Origin: an uncultured Trueperaceae bacterium
GTDB lineage: Bacteria > Deinococcota > Deinococci > Deinococcales > Trueperaceae
Direction: 5' to 3'
DNA length: 39,051 nucleotides
Assembly (NCBI GenBank): GCA_937907415.1
Contig: CALCHY010000375.1
Span: 1 to 39,051 of the forward strand
A program made the translations under genes and the position numbers. Positions 1 to 7,013 of this stretch are shown here, piece after piece. The notes beneath the pieces were generated by a model that saw nothing but the letters and a program-made list of their open reading frames with translations, had not been told where the DNA came from and searched no databases. Every line of letters starts with the position of its first letter. Within the stretch, counting starts at the first letter, position 1.

Positions 1-1134
1 ACCGTAGCGGTCCGCCGCGACTTGCACCGCCACCCGGAGATCGCTTTCGAGGAGCACCGCACGATGGGCGTCATCGTCGCGCGTCTCCGTGAACTAGGAC
101 TGGAACCCCGCGAGGGCGTTGGCGGCACTGGCGTCGTGGCCGTGTTCGACACGGGCAGGCCCGGCCCTACGGTCCTCGCGCGCGCCGACATGGACGCGCT
201 GCCAGTCGCCGAGGAGAAGTCGGTCGAGTACCGCTCAACGGTGCCTGGGAAGATGCACGCCTGCGGGCACGACGGGCACGTTGCCGTGCTCCTCAGCGTG
301 GCGGAGATCATCATCGCGCGCGCGGCGCAACTCGCAGGCCGCGTCGTGTTCGTGTTCCAACCCGCTGAGGAAGTCGTTAGGGGCGCGCAAGCCATGCTCG
401 CCGACGGCGCTCTCGACGGCATCGCCGTCGATCACGTGATCGGCCTGCACCTCTCGAGCAACGACCCGCTCGGCACGGTGGCGGTGCGTGAAGGGCCGGC
501 GATGGCCGCGACCGATTCGTTCAAGCTGGTGGTCACGGGGCGCGGCGGTCACGCCGCCTACCCGCACGCCTGCATAGACCCGATCGTTGCCGGCTCGCAG
601 CTAGTCATGGCGTTGCAAACGTTGGTGAGCAGGGAGACCGACCCCGTCGACCAGTCCGTGTTGAGCATCACGAGCTTTCATGGCGGCACCGCGTACAACA
701 TCATCCCGGAAGAGGTCGAACTGAAGGGCACGCTCCGCACCTTCGATGCCGCCACGCGGACGAGGCTGCGGGCGCGTGTCTTGGAGGTGGCGGAAGGCAC
801 GGTGAGGACGCTGCGCTGCACGCTGCGGTCCGAGTGGTTCGAGGGTACGCAAGCTGTCGTCAACGACGCCGCCTCAGTCGCACGTTTCCGTGACGTGGCG
901 GCGCGCGTCGTAGGCGAGGCTGGCGTCAGGTTGCAAGCGCCGATCATGGGCGGCGACGACATGGCGTTGTGGTTGGCGCAGGCGCGCGGTTGCTACTTCT
1001 TCGTCGGCACCAACTCTGGCCCAGACACGGCGTGGGCGCACCACCACTCGAGGTTCGACGTAGATGAACGCGGCCTCGAGATCGCCGTCAACCTGTTGGC
1101 CTCAGGCGTCGCCGACTTGATGAGCGGCGACTGA
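1..1134 (+). CDS. M20 family amidohydrolase (amino-acid amide / aminoacylase type), 5' truncated
   Basis: This is a zinc-dependent amidohydrolase of peptidase family M20, subfamily D, which cleaves N-acyl or amide-linked amino acids (hippurate, IAA-amino acid or N-acetyl-diaminopimelate type). The frame is open from base 1 and already encodes the conserved DLHRHPE segment, so the true start lies just outside the window. Visible family motifs are HACGHDGH (metal ligands), FQPAEE (catalytic Glu pair), the dimerisation-domain GRGGHAA segment, MGGDDMA and a C-terminal His-rich HHHSRFDVDE. There is no signal peptide in the visible part, so it is probably cytoplasmic. The substrate cannot be assigned from sequence alone. 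A long inverted repeat follows the stop codon and separates it from the convergent lipoprotein gene. Confidence 0.9.
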   Translation, partial: TVAVRRDLHRHPEIAFEEHRTMGVIVARLRELGLEPREGVGGTGVVAVFDTGRPGPTVLARADMDALPVAEEKSVEYRSTVPGKMHACGHDGHVAVLLSVAEIIIARAAQLAGRVVFVFQPAEEVVRGAQAMLADGALDGIAVDHVIGLHLSSNDPLGTVAVREGPAMAATDSFKLVVTGRGGHAAYPHACIDPIVAGSQLVMALQTLVSRETDPVDQSVLSITSFHGGTAYNIIPEEVELKGTLRTFDAATRTRLRARVLEVAEGTVRTLRCTLRSEWFEGTQAVVNDAASVARFRDVAARVVGEAGVRLQAPIMGGDDMALWLAQARGCYFFVGTNSGPDTAWAHHHSRFDVDERGLEIAVNLLASGVADLMSGD

Positions 1135-1154
1135 CGACCGGCCGCATCTGCACG

Positions 1155-1189
1155 AGTATGGGCGCCTCGACTGCCGAGGCGCCCATACT
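1155..1189. terminator. Bidirectional terminator hairpin
   Basis: A perfect 15-bp inverted repeat (1155-1169 with 1175-1189) has a 5-base ACTGC loop and sits between two convergent genes (M20 hydrolase and CsgG-like lipoprotein). The U-tract is poor on both strands, so the call rests on stem strength and on position. Confidence 0.75.
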
Positions 1190-1208
1190 TGCTAACTGGC
1201 GTTCGTGA

Positions 1209-1844
1209 TCAGAACTTGGCGCGCAGCGCCGCAACGACTTGGCTGACGGCGGAGTTCGCTGCCTCGGCGAACAGCGGCCCTACGGTCGGGTCGTTGTACG
1301 CCACGGTGCCCGCCAGGGGCACGTTGTCGATGTTGATGTTGGGGCTGCTCGCCTCGCCGGAGCCCTTCATGGAAACGACGACCACGCCTGTGATGATGTC
1401 GGTCGCGCGCACGTCGACCTCGATCTGGGCTTTGGTTTGGCCGAGCGTCACGCCGAAGAGGCTGCCGCCAGGGCGTGCCACCGTTGCGCGGGTGACAGTG
1501 CCGGTCACGACGTAGCCGGCTCCGGCCGCCTTGGCGAGGTCGACTGGGTCGAGCGACTCGAGGCCCTGCTTCTCCATGATGGTGAGGAGCTCACTGCGCT
1601 CGACGACCACGTAGCAGCCTGACTCCTTGAGCAAGGTGATGAGGCGCGCCGTAGCGGCGTCCTCGACGCCAACGACACTAACGCCGCCTTGGCTCGAGGT
1701 GTTCTGGAAGTCGACGACAGCGACGGTCGGGATGGGGTCCGACACGCAGGCCGCAGGTCCGGCCGCGACCTCCGTCGTTGGTGCACAGGCGCCGAGGGCA
1801 ACGAGTGTCGTCAGGAGCAAGGCTAGAAGTGGTCTACGCTGCAT
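1209..1844 (-). CDS. CsgG-like outer-surface lipoprotein
   Basis: A 211-residue exported lipoprotein. The N-terminus is a signal peptide (MQRR, then a Leu/Ala-rich core) ending in a lipobox LGAC with the lipidated Cys at residue 20. The mature part resembles the CsgG/HfaB fold: a VAVVDFQN strand near residue 41, then an ATARLITLLKESGCYVVVER segment and a GAGYVVTGTV strand. CsgG proteins form curli secretion pores, but many relatives are lone lipoproteins of unknown role in envelope assembly. No curli subunit or CsgE/F partner is nearby, so secretion is not implied here. The start is ATG with an AGGAG ribosome-binding site about 9 bases upstream. Localisation is well supported; function is not. 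Confidence 0.7.
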   Translation of the reverse strand: MQRRPLLALLLTTLVALGACAPTTEVAAGPAACVSDPIPTVAVVDFQNTSSQGGVSVVGVEDAATARLITLLKESGCYVVVERSELLTIMEKQGLESLDPVDLAKAAGAGYVVTGTVTRATVARPGGSLFGVTLGQTKAQIEVDVRATDIITGVVVVSMKGSGEASSPNINIDNVPLAGTVAYNDPTVGPLFAEAANSAVSQVVAALRAKF

Positions 1845-1938
1845 ACTTTGGTTCTCCTCTTCGCGACTGAGGTCGCTGCCAGAAGCCTGAATTGAGTAAC
1901 TCGCACAGGCTAGCAGAACGACGTCAAAGCGCCATCAA

Positions 1939-1980
1939 TTCCGCAAGCGCCGCGGAACCACCCGGCTTGGCGCTCCAAGC
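1939..1980 (-). terminator. Tandem hairpins downstream of aspS
   Basis: Two small stem-loops lie just past the aspS stop codon, read on the minus strand: GCTTGG/CCAAGC (1965-1980, 4-base loop) and TTCCGC/GCGGAA (1939-1957, 7-base loop) followed by TT. They are probable transcription-end structures. Confidence 0.5.
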
Positions 1981-1981
1981 T

Positions 1982-3295
1982 TCAGGGCGTCAGACGCTGG
2001 GCGTCACGTGGGAAAGCGCGGGCGAAGCGGATGTTGTGAAGGCCCACTAGCAACGCCGTCAGCCGCTCCGCGCCGATCGCGAAGCCGCCATGTGGAGGCA
2101 TGCCGTGCTTGAAGACCTCGATGTAATCCGTGAACGCCGCCTCGTCCATGTTGCGCTTGCGCAACTCCTGCACGAGCACTTCGGGTCGGTGAACGCGTTG
2201 GCCTCCAGAGGTGATCTCGACCCCGCGAAAGATGAGGTCGAGACCCCTCGTCAGCCCGTTCTCGAGCGGGTACGTGTAGAACGGGCGCGCCGCCTGCGGG
2301 TAGTTCGTGACGAACACGAAGTCGGAGCCGTGCTCCTCTTTGGCCCAGCGGCCGATCAAGCGCTCGGCTTCCGGGTCGAGGTCCTTGCCGCCGGAGGCGT
2401 GGCCGTAACGCTCGCTGACGAGTTCACGCGCAGCCATAAGGGGTATGCGAGGGAAAGCCACCGTGCGGTCAGGCAACTCTGCGCCTAGCACCGCCAGCTC
2501 TGAGGCGCAACGCTCCTCGACCCCCGCCAGCATGCTCTTGAGGAGGGCCTCCTCCAAGTCCATCACTTCGTCCTCGTTAGCGATGAAGCCGAGCTCGACG
2601 TCGAGGGACAGGTACTCGGAGAGGTGACGGTGGGTGTGGCTCTTCTCTGCGCGGTAGACGGCCGCCGTTTCGTACACGCGCTCGAAGACGCCGACCATGA
2701 TCTGCTTGTAGAGCTGCGGTGACTGCGCGAGGTAGGCGCGGCGACCGTAGTAGTCGACCTCGAAGAGGTTGGCGCCCCCCTCGGCTCCCGCCGAAACCAG
2801 TTTGGGCGTGAAGATCTCGGTGAAGTCGTGTGCGTCTAGGTACGCGCGGAAGCCGCGCACCAGCTCTGCCTCGACTTTGAGCACGGCGCGGGTCTTGGGG
2901 CTGCGCACCGTCACGTGGCGGTAGGCGAGCAGCGTCTCAGGGTTGGCGGTCCAGTCTTCCTTGGCCAGTTCGACGGGCGGCGCTTGTGTCGCCTCGCTGA
3001 TGACCTCGAGGGTGGAGCCTTGCACCTCGAAGCCACCAGGCGCCTTCTTGTGAGCCACTACCTTGCCAGTGACGCGGACGCTGCTCTCGTGTAGCGGCAG
3101 GGCCGAGCCTTCGAAGACTACTTGCGCCACCCCACTGCGATCGCGGAGGAGCAGGAAACCGATGCCGCCGAGGTCGCGGCGGTTGAGAACCCAGCCAAGC
3201 AGAGTCACCTCCGCGCCGACGTGGTCGCCTAGGTCGCTTACCAGTACGCGCTCGGCGGGCACTGCCTCGTGCTCGCCCCCTCTGTTGCTTGCCAT
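1982..3295 (-). CDS. aspS: Aspartyl-tRNA synthetase, archaeal-type (probably non-discriminating AspRS2)
   Basis: Class II synthetase of 437 residues that charges tRNA with aspartate. It has an N-terminal OB-fold anticodon domain (about residues 15-105, with GWVLNRRDLGG) and a class II catalytic core with GGANLFEVDYYGRRAYLAQS, QLYKQ, FRAEK-like YRAEKSHTHRHLSE and the motif 3 IGAERL. At 437 residues it lacks the insertion of the ~590-residue bacterial enzyme, so it is the archaeal form. Residue 86 in KKAPGGF is Pro, at the position where discriminating archaeal enzymes have Lys. From memory, Pro there marks non-discriminating enzymes such as Thermus AspRS2, which also charge tRNA-Asn for later amidation by GatCAB. 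The start is ATG with GGAGG 7 bases upstream. The gene follows a leader ORF and a hairpin, suggesting attenuation. Confidence 0.93.
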   Translation of the reverse strand: MASNRGGEHEAVPAERVLVSDLGDHVGAEVTLLGWVLNRRDLGGIGFLLLRDRSGVAQVVFEGSALPLHESSVRVTGKVVAHKKAPGGFEVQGSTLEVISEATQAPPVELAKEDWTANPETLLAYRHVTVRSPKTRAVLKVEAELVRGFRAYLDAHDFTEIFTPKLVSAGAEGGANLFEVDYYGRRAYLAQSPQLYKQIMVGVFERVYETAAVYRAEKSHTHRHLSEYLSLDVELGFIANEDEVMDLEEALLKSMLAGVEERCASELAVLGAELPDRTVAFPRIPLMAARELVSERYGHASGGKDLDPEAERLIGRWAKEEHGSDFVFVTNYPQAARPFYTYPLENGLTRGLDLIFRGVEITSGGQRVHRPEVLVQELRKRNMDEAAFTDYIEVFKHGMPPHGGFAIGAERLTALLVGLHNIRFARAFPRDAQRLTP

Positions 3296-3330
3296 GGCCG
3301 TGCCTCCAGTTACCAGTTCAACAATCGCGA

Positions 3331-3363
3331 AAGCCCCCGAGGAAGTGTGGTCCTCGGGGGCTT
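3331..3363 (-). terminator. Terminator-like hairpin in the aspS leader (possible attenuator)
   Basis: A 13-bp perfect stem (3351-3363 pairing with 3331-3343, loop 3344-3350) lies between the aspS promoter and its start codon. On the minus strand the stem is followed by TCGCGATTG, so the U-tract is short. The ascending arm (CCCCGAG, 3359-3353) is also complementary to CTCGGGG (3395-3389 region) at the end of the leader ORF, giving a possible antiterminator pairing of 7 bp. Confidence 0.65.
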
Positions 3364-3384
3364 CGATGACAGCGAAGTACAGCG

Positions 3385-3441
3385 CTACGCCCCGAGCAGC
3401 CTCGCGATGGAATTAACGTCTCGGCGGGAGTGCGTAGCCAT
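3385..3441 (-). CDS. Putative 18-residue leader peptide of aspS
   Basis: A short ORF encodes MATHSRRDVNSIARLLGA and stops with TAG. Its ATG lies 7 bases after the TACACT -10 box, so it would be translated from a leaderless transcript starting at the A of ATG. It contains one GAC (Asp) and one AAT (Asn) codon two positions apart, the two amino acids whose tRNAs a non-discriminating AspRS charges. Its last codons contain CTCGGGG, which can pair with the ascending arm of the downstream hairpin. This position and arrangement is that of a transcription-attenuation leader. The codon bias is slight (one Asp, one Asn), so function is an inference. Confidence 0.5.
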   Translation of the reverse strand: MATHSRRDVNSIARLLGA

Positions 3442-3448
3442 GGGCGGA

Positions 3449-3477
3449 AGTGTAACAACTGCCGTGCTGAGCGTCAA
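3449..3477 (-). promoter_or_regulatory. Promoter of the aspS leader
   Basis: On the minus strand there is TTGACG (-35, 3472-3477), a 17-base spacer, then TACACT (-10, 3449-3454). It is one of the best housekeeping-sigma promoters in the window. The expected transcription start falls at or next to the leader ATG (3441). Confidence 0.8.
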
Positions 3478-3516
3478 CGTTGACTAGTGACCAGGCGCGT
3501 GACGGCCCGCTCAGCG

Positions 3517-3939
3517 TCACCGCTCCTCGATCAGGCCCTCCGTTGCGAGGAGGATGCGCGCGAGGTGCTCCCTGTCTTTCGGGCGGCCCTGCTGCTCCTT
3601 GAACTTGACCACCGCGGCTAGCGTCACGCACGGCACGCCCGCTACAAGTTCGGCTTCGTCGATGAGTTCGTTGCCGTCGACGCCGAGCCAACCGTCGAAG
3701 AGTTCGACGTCGTCGCCGACTTCCACGACTTGATCGACGTCGCCCTGCATGAGCTTGGCGGCGCCGTGCTTCACCAACTCGAGCGCGCGCTCCCACGCGG
3801 CACGGCGGCAAACGATGTCGAGGTCGCCCGCCTCATCCAGGATGCCGCGCAGCACGAGCGAGGCGGTCGAGTGCACTGCGTAGTCGCCTGCAGGGAGCTG
3901 AAGCTCGTCGAGTCTCTCGCTGATCTGGGTAGCGTTCAC
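3517..3939 (-). CDS. Nucleotidyltransferase-fold hypothetical protein
   Basis: A soluble protein of 140 residues. It looks like the minimal nucleotidyltransferase fold found in AbiEii/DUF6036-like proteins: an AVHSTASLVLRG helix in place of the usual GS motif, followed by DLDIV with two acidic residues, a third acidic site around DDVELFDGWL, and a C-terminal VKFKEQQGRPKDREHL segment typical of the group. The canonical Gly of the GS motif is replaced (HST), so catalysis is doubtful. The GTG at 3937-3939 is chosen because a TAGACT box lies 5 bases upstream (leaderless) and because extending further would run into the divergent ankyrin gene. No toxin, antitoxin or abortive-infection partner is adjacent. 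The role is unknown. Confidence 0.65.
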   Translation of the reverse strand: MNATQISERLDELQLPAGDYAVHSTASLVLRGILDEAGDLDIVCRRAAWERALELVKHGAAKLMQGDVDQVVEVGDDVELFDGWLGVDGNELIDEAELVAGVPCVTLAAVVKFKEQQGRPKDREHLARILLATEGLIEER

Positions 3940-3978
3940 GAGTGAGTCTACGCCGCTCCCTTGCCTTACGATGCTCGC
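3940..3978. promoter_or_regulatory. 39-bp divergent leaderless promoter region
   Basis: This spacer separates two GTG start codons facing away from each other. On the plus strand TACGAT (3967-3972) lies 6 bases before GTG 3979; on the minus strand TAGACT lies 5 bases before GTG 3939. Neither side has a convincing -35, and none would fit without overlapping the opposite promoter. Confidence 0.6.
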
Positions 3979-4356
3979 GTGGAGCAGTTGTCTGAGGAGC
4001 AAACGCAGGCCGTCATCGCCATGGCGCTGGAGTTCGCCCGTCAGGGGGAGGCCGCGCAACTCATGGAGCTCGTGGCGCACGGCTTGCCGATCGACGTGGT
4101 CGACGGCGAGGGGAACTCGCCCCTGATGCTGGCGGCGTACCGTGGCCAACTCGGCACGGTGAAGGCGTTGCTAGCTGGTGGTGCGGACGCCAACTTATGC
4201 AACGCGCGCGGTCAATCGCCGCTGGCAGGAGCCATCTTCAAGGGAGAGGACGAGGTCGCGCGCGCGTTGCTTGCCGCTGGCGCCGACCCTGACGTCGGCA
4301 CTCCGAGCGCCCGTGCTACCGCGGAACTATTCGGGCGCAGCGCACTCCTGGAGTGA
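3979..4356 (+). CDS. Small ankyrin-repeat protein
   Basis: A protein of 125 residues made of about three ankyrin repeats after a short N-terminal helix. Repeats are recognisable by GNSPLMLAAYRGQLGTVKALL and the GADANLCN / GADPDVG turns, with consensus spacing of 33 residues. There is no signal peptide. GTG 3979 is preferred over the TTG at 3961 because TACGAT sits exactly 6 bases upstream and TTG 3961 would lie inside the promoter. The gene converges on a catalase gene with a shared terminator. A Pseudomonas ankyrin protein (AnkB) encoded beside catalase KatB is needed for full peroxide resistance, so a link to catalase is plausible. Ankyrin repeats only mediate protein contacts, so the partner is unknown. 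Confidence 0.85.
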   Translation: MEQLSEEQTQAVIAMALEFARQGEAAQLMELVAHGLPIDVVDGEGNSPLMLAAYRGQLGTVKALLAGGADANLCNARGQSPLAGAIFKGEDEVARALLAAGADPDVGTPSARATAELFGRSALLE

Positions 4357-4359
4357 GAC

Positions 4360-4388
4360 GCGGCCGGGGCGCACTGCGCCCCGGCCGC
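4360..4388. terminator. Bidirectional terminator between ankyrin gene and katA
   Basis: A 13-bp GC-rich perfect stem (4360-4372 with 4376-4388) with a 3-base loop lies between two convergent genes. There is no U-tract on either strand. Confidence 0.75.
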
Positions 4389-4411
4389 GATCCGGTTCTG
4401 ATTCGTCGTGA

Positions 4412-5875
4412 CTAGCCCTCTTGCAGCGCCTCGATGGCTCTGCGCACCCCTGCGCCGTACGCCGGGTCGGCCTTGGTGCAGTGGCTGATGTGCCGTTCGA
4501 TGGTGGCGGGAGCTGCACCAGTGATGGCGCGGGCCGTGTTGTCGAACAGCGCCTGCTGCTGCTCCGCGTTCATGAGCCTGAACAAGTTGCCTGGCTGCTC
4601 GTAATAGTTGCTGTCGTCCGCACGGTAATCGTGACGCTCGGCCGTGCCGGACAGCGCTAGCGGCGGCTCGGCGAACTGCGGCTGGGCTTCCCAGTTACCG
4701 TAACTGTTGGGGGTGTAGCCGGGGGTCGCGCCGTGGTTGCCGTCGACGCGCATCTGGCCGTCACGGTGGTAGGTGTTCGGGTGAGCGACCCCGCGCGGCT
4801 GGTTCACCGGGATCTGGTGGTGGTTGATGCCCACGCGGTAACGCGCGGCGTCACCGTACGAGAAGAGGCGCCCTTGCAGCATGCGGTCTGGCGATACCCC
4901 GATGCCAGGCACGAGGTTGGCTGGCGTGAAAGCCGCCTGCTCGACGTCGGCGAAGTAGTTCTCCGGGTTGCGGTTCAGTTCGAACTCGCCGACCTCGATG
5001 AGCGGGTAGTCTTTCTTCGACCAGACCTTCGTTACGTCGAACGGGTGGAAGCGGTAGTCTGCCGCCGCCGCCTCAGGCATGACCTGGATGTAGAACGTCC
5101 ACTTGGGGAAGTCGCCGCGGTCGATGGCCTCGAGCAGGTCGCGCTGTGACGATTCGCGGTCGTTGGCTACGAGCGCTGCCGCCTCGGCGTCAGTTAGGTT
5201 CTTGATGCCCTGCTGGGTGCGGAAGTGGAACTTCACCCAGAAGCGTTCACCGGCCGCGTTCCAGAACGAGTAAGTGTGCGAACCGAAGCCGTGCATGTGG
5301 CGGTAGCCGTCAGGGATGCCGCGGTCGGACATGACCACCGTCACCTGGTGCAGGGCCTCTGGCAGGCTCGTCCAGAAGTCCCAGTTGTTCTCCGCCGAGC
5401 GCATGTTGGTGCGTGGGTCGCGCTTGACGGCGCGGTTCAGGTCTGGGAAGTGATGAGGGTCGCGGTGGAAGAACACGGGGGTGTTGTTGCCGACGACGTC
5501 CCAGTTGCCTTCCTCCGTGTAGAAGCGCAGGGCGAAGCCGCGGATGTCGCGCTCGGCGTCCGCGGCGCCGCGTTCACCAGCGACGGTGGAGAAGCGCGCG
5601 AACATCTCCGTCTGCTTGCCGACCTGCGAGAAGACGGCAGCGCGCGAGTACTTGGTGATGTCGTGGGTGACGGTGAACGTGCCCCACGCGCCTGAACCCT
5701 TGGCGTGCATGCGGCGCTCCGGGATGACTTCGCGGCTGAAGTGCGCCAGCTTCTCGAGGAACCAGGTGTCCTGCAGGAAGATCGGGCCGCGCGGCCCGGC
5801 GGTGACGGCGTTGTCGTTGTCAGCGATCGGCGCGCCAGCGGCGGTCGTCAGTGGCTTCTTGGCATCGTGGTTGAT
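4412..5875 (-). CDS. katA: Monofunctional haem catalase, probable AUC start codon
   Basis: Haem catalase that converts hydrogen peroxide to water and oxygen in the cytoplasm. It shows [12 protein letters not shown] (distal His), the VGNNTPVFF region (distal Asn), and the proximal haem ligand Tyr in [14 protein letters not shown]. The length from the proposed start is 487 residues, typical of small-subunit clade 3 catalases. The start is unusual: a perfect AGGAGG lies 6 bases before an in-frame ATC (5873-5875), and the protein from there matches the normal catalase N-terminus ([11 protein letters not shown]). The only upstream in-frame ATG (5965) overlaps a CATAAT -10-like box, has no ribosome-binding site and would add 30 arginine-rich residues. 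A sequence error (ATG read as ATC) is the alternative. The convergent neighbour is an ankyrin gene. Confidence 0.92.
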   Translation of the reverse strand: MNHDAKKPLTTAAGAPIADNDNAVTAGPRGPIFLQDTWFLEKLAHFSREVIPERRMHAKGSGAWGTFTVTHDITKYSRAAVFSQVGKQTEMFARFSTVAGERGAADAERDIRGFALRFYTEEGNWDVVGNNTPVFFHRDPHHFPDLNRAVKRDPRTNMRSAENNWDFWTSLPEALHQVTVVMSDRGIPDGYRHMHGFGSHTYSFWNAAGERFWVKFHFRTQQGIKNLTDAEAAALVANDRESSQRDLLEAIDRGDFPKWTFYIQVMPEAAAADYRFHPFDVTKVWSKKDYPLIEVGEFELNRNPENYFADVEQAAFTPANLVPGIGVSPDRMLQGRLFSYGDAARYRVGINHHQIPVNQPRGVAHPNTYHRDGQMRVDGNHGATPGYTPNSYGNWEAQPQFAEPPLALSGTAERHDYRADDSNYYEQPGNLFRLMNAEQQQALFDNTARAITGAAPATIERHISHCTKADPAYGAGVRRAIEALQEG

Positions 5876-6003
5876 GGGGTGCCTCCTATGCTCACGTTGT
5901 GTAGGTTCGACTTGCGGTGTCAGCGCGCCCGGGCACCTGGTGGCAGCCCGAGCAAGTACCCTCATTATGTCATCGCTTGTGCGAGAGGCGTGTTCCGGGG
6001 GAA
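5876..6003 (-). promoter_or_regulatory. katA: katA upstream region
   Basis: The region holds a CATAAT -10-like box with an upstream TGA (5964-5969, minus strand) that would give an untranslated leader of about 80 bases ending in AGGAGG at 5877-5890. No good -35 is visible, which would fit an activator-dependent promoter. I see no clear OxyR or PerR operator. Confidence 0.4.
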
Positions 6004-6016
6004 GGCGCCCCGCGCC
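6004..6016 (-). terminator. Short hairpin after the thiamine operon
   Basis: GGCGC-CCC-GCGCC (minus strand GGCGC-GGG-GCGCC, then TTCCCC) lies directly after the stop codon of the kinase-fusion gene. The stem is only 5 bp, so this is a weak terminator call. Confidence 0.35.
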
Positions 6017-6020
6017 GCCG

Positions 6021-7013
6021 TTAGCTGGTTCGCTCCAGGAAGCGCTGCAGCGCGCGCATGGCGGCGAGCGCCCGCGGGAACCCGATGAACATGGCGCTGT
6101 GGATGATGGCCTCGCGCACCTGGCGCTCGCTGGCGCCAGACCGCAGCGCGCCGCGGAAGTGCGTTGGGAGTTCGTTCACGCCGTCCGCCGCCGTGAGGAG
6201 GGCGACGGCTATCAGCTCGCGTGTCGCCAGGTCGAGGCCCGCTCTGGCGAAGACCTCGCCGTAAGCGACGCGCTCGACGAGTTCGCGGAGGTCGGCGTCA
6301 GCTGCCGCCAACGCGGCGCTGATGCGGTCGGCTTGCGAGCCCCAGATCGCCTCGCGCGGGTTGCCTTGCTGGTGCTCGACGAGGAACGCGACGACGCCGG
6401 AGTGCACGGTCAGGCGCACCTTGCCGTCGCTGGCGGCGTTCGACAGGCCGAAACCGCTGCCCATGGGCAGCGGCGCGTCGCTAAGCGGGAACTTCACGCC
6501 TTGGGTCGTCACGCGGCAGCCTGGCCCCAGCGCGAGGAGGCTGACTGTCGTGCCTGGCGCCAGCGCGCGCTCCAGAACCGCTTCGGGCGTAGCGACGTGC
6601 GCCTCGTGGTTCCCCGCGAACAGCGCTACCTCGCGCCCTTCAACTGCGAGGCGCCCGGCGATGAGCAACGCGCCGAAGCTCTGGTCGAGGCGGCTGCCGA
6701 ACGCTCCGACGACGGTCGCGCTGGAAGCGCCCCGCGTCCAGGCTGCGGTGAGGGCGAGCTCGAGGTCGAGCTCGTCCTTCGCGTGCGGGTGGCGCTCGAC
6801 CGGCACCTGTTCATAGCGCTGTAGGTCGCGGGCCTCGACGCTGTCTAGATCGCCGACGATGAGGTCAGGGGTAACGCCGAGGATGCGAGCGTGAGCTAAC
6901 CCGCCATCCGCCGCGATGACCAGGTCATGACCTGCCAGCGCCAGCTGCCAGAGCTGCGGTGCAGGCAGGGTGCCGCCTGCGAGTACGAGAGCCGTGCGTC
7001 TTGCGGCTGTCAT
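6021..7013 (-). CDS. Thiamine pyrophosphokinase fused to a carboxymuconolactone decarboxylase (CMD) domain
   Basis: 330 residues in one unbroken frame. Residues 1-215 are thiamine pyrophosphokinase, which transfers pyrophosphate from ATP to thiamine to make [11 protein letters not shown] near 10, AADGGLA near 35, DLIVGDLDS at 50-58, [10 protein letters not shown] near 79-88, and GAFGSRLDQ near 103-111. Residues about 230-330 form an alpha-helical CMD domain ([47 protein letters not shown]) without the CxxC of AhpD-type peroxidases. The start is the ATG at 7011-7013, whose ATGA overlaps the thiQ stop, so the genes are translationally coupled. With thiP and thiQ this makes an uptake-and-activation operon for salvaged thiamine. 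What the CMD domain adds is unknown. Confidence 0.88.
   Translation of the reverse strand: MTAARRTALVLAGGTLPAPQLWQLALAGHDLVIAADGGLAHARILGVTPDLIVGDLDSVEARDLQRYEQVPVERHPHAKDELDLELALTAAWTRGASSATVVGAFGSRLDQSFGALLIAGRLAVEGREVALFAGNHEAHVATPEAVLERALAPGTTVSLLALGPGCRVTTQGVKFPLSDAPLPMGSGFGLSNAASDGKVRLTVHSGVVAFLVEHQQGNPREAIWGSQADRISAALAAADADLRELVERVAYGEVFARAGLDLATRELIAVALLTAADGVNELPTHFRGALRSGASERQVREAIIHSAMFIGFPRALAAMRALQRFLERTS

Noticed and set aside
3296..3441. T-box riboswitch in the aspS leader
   Set aside because: No T-box sequence or stem I specifier loop could be recognised; the leader is only about 146 bases.
3517..3939. Toxin-antitoxin or abortive-infection system from the nucleotidyltransferase-fold protein
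   Set aside because: No partner gene is adjacent and the catalytic GS motif is not intact.
5876..5965. Alternative katA start at ATG 5965
   Set aside because: The ATG overlaps a CATAAT -10-like box, has no ribosome-binding site, and adds an Arg-rich 30-residue extension not found in catalases; the AGGAGG-ATC arrangement is a better fit.
5544..6824. Long plus-strand open frame of 426 codons over katA and the kinase-CMD gene
   Set aside because: It runs antisense through two genes with clear families and is Arg/Ala-rich without a domain.
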